Below, piece after piece: positions 18,936-27,000 of a DNA stretch of 64,000 bases (within the stretch, counting starts at the first letter, position 1; every line of letters starts with the position of its first letter). The notes beneath the pieces are model-generated. The model was not told the DNA's origin. It ran no database searches and was given only the letters and a program-made list of their open reading frames with translations. The position numbers were made by a program, and so were the translations under genes. Source of the DNA: JADFJB01 sp964464595 (GTDB taxonomy: Bacteria > Zhuqueibacterota > JdFR-76 > DREG01); NCBI GenBank assembly GCA_964464595.1, contig CAYXGW010000014.1, forward strand, positions 4,643 to 68,642. Reading direction: 5' to 3'.

Positions 18936-19874
18936 CTAATTTGATTTTGAATTTTCTTTTAATTTTCTTCTTAGAAGTTTACTAGGTGGCAATGGATCTC
19001 CTGTTAATTCTGTCATTTCAATTACTATTTTTCCGGCTTCCAGCAGTAAGTTTTGATCGATTCCCGTTTTTACGTCATTTGTTTCAAACATTTGCACGAT
19101 CTCTTCTGTAGCCACGTTTCCGACTGCTTTGGCTAGAATTTTCTGATTACCACCAATTCCTCCAATTGCTGAATCAAATATGTTAACTCCGGCATCAAAA
19201 GCTACCCGGACTTTCTTAAGCCCATTTCCATCTCTGCTATGTAAATGAACCGCAATTCCTGCCGATCCAAAGGTGTTAATTACATATTTTAGAACTCTTT
19301 CGATGTCATCTTCTTTAGCGCGACCATCGGTATCTGCGAGGGCTATAGTTAGATCAGGATCAAAGCGACGAAGCTTTGAACATATTTCAGCAACTTCTTC
19401 CTCTTTGGTTGGACGGTTCTCTTGGGTTAGATCCCTAAATGCACCGGATAAATGAGCTCGCAAACGATAGCCTTTTTTAGTTGCAGCATTAACTACTTCT
19501 CCTGCATTACTTATGGCCTGCTCAATAGTCATCTTTGTGTTCTTTAGAGAATAATACTCTGAGGCGGAAAGAAACAATGCAACTGTGTTCAGGTTTGGGG
19601 CTTTTTCAAACTCATGGAAATACTTGATATTCGGGACTAACGCTGCTAATTGGCCATTGTAACTATTTATCTGTTTCATTAACTCACTTGTATCCTTCAT
19701 AGCCGGTATTATCTTCTGATTAACAAAAGAGCCAACTTCTATGTATTTTAAGGAAGCTTTTTGAAGTATTTTTATTAGCGCGATTCGTTTTGCAATTGGA
19801 ATTTGCTCATTACGATTTAAAACTTGCATTCCATCGCGTGGAGCCATTTCGCATATCGTAACTGTTTTTTCCAT
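18936..19874 (-). CDS. HMG-CoA-lyase-like pyruvate-carboxyltransferase-fold protein lacking the signature Cys
   Basis: 312 residues of the HMGL-like TIM-barrel family: APRDGMQ near the N-terminus (divalent metal Asp and catalytic Arg), IEVGSFV, a DTDGRA loop and the HLHSRDGNG metal-His pair. In true hydroxymethylglutaryl-CoA lyases the glycine-rich loop reads GGCPYA, with a catalytic Cys, before TGNVATE. Here the stretch near 19105-19160 reads GGNQKILAKAVGNVATE, so the Cys is absent while the flanks are kept. The enzyme may therefore be a different aldolase/lyase. The gene is last in a minus-strand run 22112-18936 with 13-17 base gaps. Confidence 0.8.
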   Translation of the reverse strand: MEKTVTICEMAPRDGMQVLNRNEQIPIAKRIALIKILQKASLKYIEVGSFVNQKIIPAMKDTSELMKQINSYNGQLAALVPNIKYFHEFEKAPNLNTVALFLSASEYYSLKNTKMTIEQAISNAGEVVNAATKKGYRLRAHLSGAFRDLTQENRPTKEEEVAEICSKLRRFDPDLTIALADTDGRAKEDDIERVLKYVINTFGSAGIAVHLHSRDGNGLKKVRVAFDAGVNIFDSAIGGIGGNQKILAKAVGNVATEEIVQMFETNDVKTGIDQNLLLEAGKIVIEMTELTGDPLPPSKLLRRKLKENSKSN

Positions 19875-19887
19875 CTTAACTACTAAA

Positions 19888-21120
19888 TCACCTTAGCATA
19901 TCTTTCACAACTTCCAAATCACCGTCATTTGGAGCCGGTTTTATTCCAAGAGATTTTGCCATAAGATTATAGATGTGAACATTTTCAAAAGCATCGACTT
20001 CCATTCCGGATTTAAACGCTGGTCCAAATGCAACAAAAAGTCCCTGCATGGATTTCAGTGTATTGTCAAATCCGTGAGTTGCGCCAACAAAACGATTTTG
20101 ATCGCCGTCAAAATATCTGTGACTGGTTGCGGACCACCCTTCATCAGGAATACCTACAATGGCAGTCACCCTGCGATGGTTTTTATAATGAAATCGATTT
20201 GGGATTTCACTTTTCCGATAAACTTTAAAGTTAGGGTGGGCATCTTTTAATTTGTTATAAATCTCATCCTCACTAGTATTATCCAAAGGAATGCAAGTAA
20301 ATGGAAGCCAATCAATAATACGGACTGCAGATAGATCAATATAATCATCCAGAAAAATAGCTCTGTCCCGACTCAATTCCGTCATGCCATGATCTGCAGT
20401 AATAACAATGTTAATTTTGTCTTTCATGTTTCGTGCTTCCAACCCATCAAGCAGCAAACCCAATGTACTATCCAAATGAGTAATCGCATTTGCAACTTCA
20501 GGAGAATCAGGTCCAAAACGATGTCCAGAATTATCAGTATCACTGAAATATAAGGTGTAAAATACAGGGCGTTCATTTATTGGCAAATCTAACCAGGTAA
20601 GGATTTGTTGAACCCGGTCAGCATTTGATACTCTGCCATCATATTTAATCCAATAGGTTGCCCGTATACCTTCATATTCAGCTTCCGAACCTGGCCAAAA
20701 ATAATTAGCGCTGATTTTCCTTTGCTTTTCTGCGGTTATCCAAATCGGTTCGCCGCCCCACCACCGACCGTCCTGGACAGCCTCCTGGTTACCCATACTA
20801 AAAGAAGCATCAAACTCCGGATCGTACATGTTGTTGGCGATGATGCCATGGTTTTCCGTATAGAGTCCGGTAACTGTTGTAAAATGGTTGGGGAAGGTCT
20901 TAGTTGGAAATACAGGAATCAACCCTTTGGCTTTGACGCCATTACTCACCAAATAGTCAAGATTTGGGGTGTCTGCCTTTTCCAGGTAATCGTAGCGAAA
21001 TCCATCGAAAGAGATTAAAATGAGTGGGGAATCTTTTTGATTTGAACAGTGGCTAAAAATGAAAATCAATCCAAACAGCTTCAAAAAGTATAAAACTCTA
21101 AGCAGCTTTATTGATTTCAT
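19888..21120 (-). CDS. Nucleotide pyrophosphatase/phosphodiesterase-type (NPP) lipoprotein
   Basis: 410 residues in the alkaline-phosphatase superfamily. The N-terminal hydrophobic stretch ends FIFSHCS, a likely lipobox. ILISFDGFRYDYL gives the first metal Asp, FPTKTFPNH the nucleophilic Thr, and DTDNSGHRFGPDS and ITADHGM the second metal cluster; a late His occurs near ATHGFDN. Family enzymes cleave phosphodiester or pyrophosphate bonds of nucleotides or lipids outside the cytoplasm. It lies between the HMGL-like gene and the YheT-like gene, probably in one transcript. Confidence 0.92.
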   Translation of the reverse strand: MKSIKLLRVLYFLKLFGLIFIFSHCSNQKDSPLILISFDGFRYDYLEKADTPNLDYLVSNGVKAKGLIPVFPTKTFPNHFTTVTGLYTENHGIIANNMYDPEFDASFSMGNQEAVQDGRWWGGEPIWITAEKQRKISANYFWPGSEAEYEGIRATYWIKYDGRVSNADRVQQILTWLDLPINERPVFYTLYFSDTDNSGHRFGPDSPEVANAITHLDSTLGLLLDGLEARNMKDKINIVITADHGMTELSRDRAIFLDDYIDLSAVRIIDWLPFTCIPLDNTSEDEIYNKLKDAHPNFKVYRKSEIPNRFHYKNHRRVTAIVGIPDEGWSATSHRYFDGDQNRFVGATHGFDNTLKSMQGLFVAFGPAFKSGMEVDAFENVHIYNLMAKSLGIKPAPNDGDLEVVKDMLR

Positions 21121-21137
21121 GCCTATCTCCTTATTAT

Positions 21138-22112
21138 CTATGATTCCATATTTTGTCGATTTGCAAACAATACGGCTTTGGACTCTGACCAGTAGATCCC
21201 GTTATTATTTAATGAAATAAATCCAACATGTCCACCGGATTCGGGGATTTCCAGAAAGAGATTAGGATTGGATTGAGCCTGTTCAATTGGATTACAAGAA
21301 TTTGTTAAAAACGGATCGTTTTTTGAATTGATCAATAGAGTTGGAATACGTATATTGTCGAGAAATTGTTTTGAACTGCACTTACGCCAATAATCTTCAG
21401 CGTTCTCAAAGCCATGGATTGGGGCAGTGTAGCGATCATCAAATTCTTTAAAAGTTTTGATCCTGCTAAAACCATCATCATTTATTTCATCAGGAAAGAA
21501 CTCTATTTTTGATTTTATTTTCTCATGCAAAAACCCAAGGAATCGTCGCATATAGATTTTATTTGAAAACTGAGACAATTTTTCTGCACTGGATTTGAGA
21601 TCACAAGGAACAGAGAAGGCAATGGAGCTTTTGATTTTCCCGGAAATTGAATCTCCAATTTCGCCAAGGTATTTCGCAGTGATATTACCGCCCATACTGA
21701 ATCCGACCAGGCATAATTCAACATACTGATCGTGTGACAATGCGTGTAAAATTACTGTTTCAAGGTCATCGGTTGCACCGCTATGGTAGGTCCGCAGTTT
21801 TAGATTTGGTTCTCCGCTGCATCCCCGATAATTCCAGGCCAAAGCATCCCAACCATGGTTATTAAAAGCCTTTACCATTCCTTTCACGTAAGCTCGATCT
21901 GTGCTTCCCTCCAAACCATGTGAAATAATTACAAGTTTTTCGGATTTAACTTTGGACCAATCGAGGTCGAGAAAATCACCATCCGGAGTATCGATTCGTT
22001 CTCGTTTAAATGCGATGTTTACCTTCCGAAAAATTGAAGAAATGGTGGTTTGAACATGACCATTGGACAATAGCAGTGGGGGAGAATAATCTGATTTGGC
22101 AATGAATGGCAT
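21138..22112 (-). CDS. Alpha/beta hydrolase, YheT family
   Basis: 324 residues with the YheT/EMB8 pattern: LLLSNGHVQTT near the N-terminus, VIISHGLEGS oxyanion region, WNYRGCSGEPN, nucleophile elbow GFSMGGN, the acid in NSKNDPF and the terminal His in SGGHVGF. The catalytic triad Ser-Asp-His is complete. These are carboxylesterase-like hydrolases of unknown physiological substrate. No signal peptide is visible, so it is probably cytoplasmic. It is the first gene of a tightly spaced minus-strand run with the NPP and HMGL-like genes. Confidence 0.88.
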   Translation of the reverse strand: MPFIAKSDYSPPLLLSNGHVQTTISSIFRKVNIAFKRERIDTPDGDFLDLDWSKVKSEKLVIISHGLEGSTDRAYVKGMVKAFNNHGWDALAWNYRGCSGEPNLKLRTYHSGATDDLETVILHALSHDQYVELCLVGFSMGGNITAKYLGEIGDSISGKIKSSIAFSVPCDLKSSAEKLSQFSNKIYMRRFLGFLHEKIKSKIEFFPDEINDDGFSRIKTFKEFDDRYTAPIHGFENAEDYWRKCSSKQFLDNIRIPTLLINSKNDPFLTNSCNPIEQAQSNPNLFLEIPESGGHVGFISLNNNGIYWSESKAVLFANRQNMES

Positions 22113-22395
22113 ATTTTGATTTAGAAATATGATATTTAGTTTTATTGAATAATAAAATATACAAATTAGAAGAGAAGTTTGGTAGAATTATTTTTATGAA
22201 AAAAGGGCTTATACATATCATGTGTTCATTCTTCACCTGGAGTCGGTCGATCAAGGTACTCAATATTGTAAGATAAATCAGAACGAGTGTTGCCGGACGT
22301 TGGTGATGGGTTGGAACTATTTTGGACTTTCTTGTCTGACGTTTGCTGTTTCATCCCTCGACTGTGCTCAGCATAACTTTGACGTCTGTATATTT

Positions 22396-23169
22396 TTAAC
22401 TCAGCATTTTTTCCCTATTTTCCAAACCGCGTAAAGCCATAAACTGCAGAAAACATCCAAAAAGAATAATAGTGATACGATTTTGCCACATCCAAAGATT
22501 CCAGGTTTCCGGATCTAAACGTCGAGGGATATCGTAAGGATTAAAAAAAAAGGAATATTTTGTATCTTCTAATGCCTCAGTAAACATTAATAAAAGAAGT
22601 AAAATCCCTATAGTCCACATTGCAGCAGCAAGACCGCTGCGGAATTTTACTGCAAAGTATAACGTCATACTTCCAATGAAAAATGTAGGCACAAAAGCAT
22701 GAATTCCTGTAGCAATAATTTCTATTTCAGTAAATGTAAAAAAAACAAATGCACTAAAAATAAGTGAGAGTGTTAGCAGGATCAGGTTTAATGTGACCAG
22801 TCTTAATATCCAGATTTTATATCGCGACCCGGAGGTAGTAAACATCACCTCGAGTGTTCGGTTGTCTTTTTCCCTGGAAATTACTTGCATATTCAAGATA
22901 ATGGTTAAGACAGCAAAGGGAAGCATAAAAAGTTCAAGAAGTACATCATCCTGGGACACGCGATGAATCATATCCTCATTATAATTGATAACATATACAA
23001 AGAGGAAATATCCCAATACTCCACCCATAAACCAGTAGAACCTGTTAAAAAAGAGAATTTGAGCTTGAAGGCGTAAGATTTTAATACCAATCGCTAACTG
23101 TTCTTTGGTAGTAAGTTGCGAGAATTTATTGTAGATGTTATTACCGAACTTGTATTGGGCTTGATTCAT
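22396..23169 (-). CDS. ABC-2 type permease subunit
   Basis: 257 residues from the ATG at 23169 (an upstream GAGAGAAACC is an acceptable ribosome site). Six hydrophobic segments follow a short cytoplasmic N-terminus. MQVISREKDNRTLEVMFTTSG between helices 2 and 3 is the typical ABC-2 coupling-helix region. No ATPase is encoded next to it except the ATPase domain of the RND-ABC fusion upstream in the same direction, so I infer that this permease works with that domain. The inverted-repeat/GIY-YIG insertion (23193-24013) now separates the two. Confidence 0.82.
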   Translation of the reverse strand: MNQAQYKFGNNIYNKFSQLTTKEQLAIGIKILRLQAQILFFNRFYWFMGGVLGYFLFVYVINYNEDMIHRVSQDDVLLELFMLPFAVLTIILNMQVISREKDNRTLEVMFTTSGSRYKIWILRLVTLNLILLTLSLIFSAFVFFTFTEIEIIATGIHAFVPTFFIGSMTLYFAVKFRSGLAAAMWTIGILLLLLMFTEALEDTKYSFFFNPYDIPRRLDPETWNLWMWQNRITIILFGCFLQFMALRGLENREKMLS

Positions 23170-23192
23170 GGTTTCTCTCTGCATTATTACCC

Positions 23193-23453
23193 GCACCCTT
23201 CGATACGCCGACTAAAGTCGGCTACTCAGAATGCTAACCTTTTTTGATTTCATAGTTAAATAATATAGATTCTCGATGATTGTGATTTTGTTTAATTCCA
23301 TAATACGATTCAGTAAGCTTTGCAATCCTTAACTAAAATTCCAAACCGAGCATCCTGAGTAGCCGCTTATATTTCTTCCGTTTTCCAGTTAGTATGCAAT
23401 TGAGCATATATTTTCAAAACTGAACCAACATTCTGAGGCGTATCGAAGGGTGC
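23193..23453. mobile_element. Inverted-repeat (MITE-like) element, copy A
   Basis: A 261-base element with perfect 17-base terminal inverted repeats GCACCCTTCGATACGCC (23193-23209) and its complement (23437-23453). Subterminal inverted pairs (GGCTACTCAGAATGCT against AGCATCCTGAGTAGCC) extend the similarity inward. Its middle is AT-rich and encodes nothing. Copy B at 23785-24013 has the same orientation and the same ends. Confidence 0.8.
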
Positions 23454-23461
23454 TCTTTTAT

Positions 23462-23770
23462 TCATTCCAAGAGTTTAATTTTACGAAATTTTGGTTTTTT
23501 AGAAAAGTACTTTAATAAATCCCAGTGTCCTCTTATTAAAGCCTCTTTCTTAGCTCGCGACCATTTTTTTATTTGTTGTTCAACAACGTAAGCCTGGTTT
23601 TTATCTGGCATTTCCTGAGAAAATACTAGTTTAATTGGTAATCGATTTTTTGTCCAATTGCTACCCTCGCCAAATTTGTGTTGGTATAATCGCTTTATTA
23701 AATGCGTTGTACTTCCTATGTAAAAGGAATCGTCTGAGCATTTCAAAATGTATATCCAGGCTTTTAGCAT
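23462..23770 (-). CDS. GIY-YIG family protein (UPF0213/YhbQ-like) between two inverted-repeat elements
   Basis: 102 residues: WIYILKCSDDSFYIGSTTHL (GIY and YIG strands), IKRLYQHKFGEGSNWTK with the conserved Arg and His, then a catalytic-region Glu in VVEQQIKKWSRAKKEALI. It is a different subfamily from the GIY-YIG gene at 9382. The stop codon is 8 bases from the end of element A and the start codon 14 bases from element B, so the gene precisely fills the interval. It interrupts the export operon. Function is unknown; a DNA-strand-cleaving activity is plausible from the family. Confidence 0.85.
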   Translation of the reverse strand: MLKAWIYILKCSDDSFYIGSTTHLIKRLYQHKFGEGSNWTKNRLPIKLVFSQEMPDKNQAYVVEQQIKKWSRAKKEALIRGHWDLLKYFSKKPKFRKIKLLE

Positions 23771-23784
23771 TTATTTCTATCACC

Positions 23785-24013
23785 GCACCCTTCGATACGC
23801 CGACTAAAGTCGGCTACTCAGAATGCTACTCCTCATTGATTTCTAAAAAATAGTAATGATTTTTATTGGTTGTAAAATTCTACATAATCTAAAATCTGTT
23901 CCATTAAGATTACAATTCATTAATTTAAATTTGCTAATACGAGCAACCTGAGTAGCGATTTGTATTTCGTTTAAATATACCTGTGTAGTAAAGAATCGCG
24001 TATCGAAGGGTGC
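23785..24013. mobile_element. Inverted-repeat (MITE-like) element, copy B
   Basis: A 229-base element with ends GCACCCTTCGATACGC (23785-23800) and GCGTATCGAAGGGTGC (23998-24013), the same as copy A, and the same subterminal GGCTACTCAGAATGCT segment. The interior diverges from A. It ends 7 bases before the stop codon of the RND-ABC gene. Confidence 0.8.
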
Positions 24014-24020
24014 TATTCTT

Positions 24021-27000
24021 TTAATTTTCGCTTTTAACCGAATTCATTTTCCCTTGAAGTAACAACACATAGGCATCTTCCAGAGTCGGTTCCACTTCTT
24101 TTGCATCAAGTTCATCGACCGCTTGTTCACTTAAAAACCTCATACGAATTCGGTTGTCAACTTTGCTGTGTTGGACGATCTTTAATTTTTTTTGCAATTT
24201 GTTAAATTGATTCTCTTCAATGATCGCTTCGAAAACCTTACCCCGGGCGCTTCTCTGCATCTCTCTTGGCGATCCATTGAAAACTACTTCACCTTTATTC
24301 AGAACCGCCATATCGTGACATGTGCTGGCAATATCTTCTACGATGTGCGTACTAAAGAGAACTATTCGATCCTTTGCTAAATCAGCCAGCAGATTTCGGA
24401 ATTTAATTCGTTGTTTTGGATCGAGCCCAGCAGTGGGTTCATCCACAACAATGATCTGCGGTAGGTGAAGTAGAGTTTGTGCGATACCAACCCTTTGTTT
24501 CATTCCACCCGAAAATGTTTTGATTTTGGCATCTTTACGATCCCAGATGCCCACACTTTTAAGAGTATACTCAATCAGTTCTTCTCTCTCTTTTTCTTCA
24601 TAGATGTTGTTAGATAATGCATGGTAATTTAAATATTCTAGTGGAGTCATATTTTCATAAAGCCCAAAATCCTGTGGTAAATAACCAATCGAGCCATGAA
24701 ATGTTGCTCGATGATCTTTTAAAAGACTCTCATTGATTTTAAGGCTGCCATGGTCAGCTTCTAAAACACCCACCAGGATTCGCATTAAAGTAGTTTTACC
24801 AGCGCCATTCGGACCCAAGAGACCAAACATCCCTTGACCGATATTAAGACTCACTCCTTTTAAAGCTACTACCTGTTGTTTTGGGGGTCGAATAATTGGA
24901 ATGAATTTCGTAACCGCATAAACGACTCGTTTGATTTTTTTAAGTTTGCCTTTTGGCTGCTCAGGATCAATTTGTCCCGATTCTATTTTTTTGCCAATGC
25001 GACGGAATTGGAACAATAACAGCGTAAGAACCAAAACAATGATAGTCCATGTTGTTGAGCCCGTGCGAAGTGGTAAATAAGCAAGAAAAGCCAAGTAAAT
25101 AAAGAATCCACCGCGTTTTGGAAAATTAAGGAGTGTAATTTTTTCAGCGTTTGAAGCTTCCTGATTTTTCTTCTTTTTGAAAAATAGCCACCTTTTTTGT
25201 TTCTTTTTAGGTTTGGGTGGCTTTCCATTAACAAAGCGCCATTTATACCACAATGATCTTGCGGAAAATATGCAGATCAAATTCAGTAGACTAAGAACGA
25301 TTAGCCAGAAAGAACTACTCAAAAAGGTATGGAGATAGACTATAAAAATTAAAATGGTTAGCAACCAGATGGCAGCTTGATAAATTCCCTCGTTCTGCCA
25401 AGGTATTTGTCCCTTTGCATAAAAGGAAGCCACTCTTCTTTTTTCTCTATTCCATTCTCGCATAAACCTGCCAGGTGCGCCATAAATCTTGGTAAGATTT
25501 TTAATTCGAATGGTAAATTTCTGAGATGCTAATTTATCTTTTTCTTGTTTAACAATAAAGAATTGCTTGATACTATAAATAGTACCTAAAATGATAAACC
25601 AGATTGGCAGGATAAGGAGAATTGTATAGATTTTGCTTTGATATGTATCGTAAATCCAATATAAGCTTGCAGCAGATATCAAAGATCCAAGAAGTATCCC
25701 AAACCAACCGATTTTTTTTAGCCAGGCTTTTGTTTGTTCAAGGCCGACGTAAAGAACAGGGATAAACACTAAAGTGGAAAGGGTGGAAACTATGAGACCA
25801 CCAATTACAGTGATTGCAAATGGCGGCCACAACTCAAATTCTGTGCCCTGCTTGAGGGCAAGAGGAAAAAGTCCAAGTATGGTGGTTGCTGATGTCATTA
25901 AGATGGGCCGCACCCGACTTTGTCCTGCAATGATGACAGCTCGCTGCCATCGATAATGATGTTGCGTACGTAAGATTGTAATGCGATCTAAGAGGATAAT
26001 TCCGTTATTAACTACGATACCTAAAAGCACGATCAAGCCTAACAATGCCATAGGGGCACTTGCGCCAAGCGAAAGTGGGGTGCCGGTTATAACCAGGGCA
26101 AACAATGAACCGATGACTGCTGTTGGCACCGTGCCCAGTATGATGATTGGCATTGAAAGAGATTCGAACTGAGCTGCAAGGAACATATAAATTAATAAAA
26201 AACCAATTGCAAGCATCCAATAGTAAGGAGCTCTGACATTTTCATTTTCAAGCTTTTCAATGGAAAACCCTCTTGGAAGTCTTAATTCACTTATGAAACG
26301 ATCGACCTGGGCTTTTGCCATTTCCTGGCGACTTTTGGATTTCTGCACTTCATCGGTAAATTTATATGTAATTTTTACTTGTCTCTCTTGATTATCTCGA
26401 ATGATATTTCCCGTTCCTTGATCCACACGAATTTTGGCAACCTGGTTGAGCGAAACGAATTGTCCTGAGGCGTTCATTACGCGAATTTTTCCGATATCCT
26501 CTAGCTGTTTTTCTTCCGTATTGGCCAAAAGCAACTGCATATCCATTTCGCCCTGTTCTGAATAATAAGGTGTCCTGGAACTTACCCCTTCGGATCGAGT
26601 GGACCAAATTGCAGTCATTATGTTCTGCATACTCAATCCCCAAAGAGCCAACCGCATCCTGTCTCCGATAACTTGTAACTCCGGAGCGCCCCCCTGTAAA
26701 TCTGAAACAACAGATCGGTTGTCAATTTCCGGAATGCTTTTTAATGTTCCCGTGATCTGGTTGCTAATCTGGTTTAGGCCTTGTAAATCATATCCTTTCA
26801 GCCTGAATCCTTCTTCGGAGCTAAGGATTGAGGAGATATTATTACCCCCACCAGAGGAGCCAGCTCGGCGTGGCCTATCGAAAGATAAGTCGACGTTCTC
26901 AATTCGTTCATTTTGGTTGCGAATTTTATCTTTGTTTTTTTCAAGGTTCAGGTTCTCGGTTCTTTGATCTGCATCTAAAAATGTGGCTACTATATTTGCT

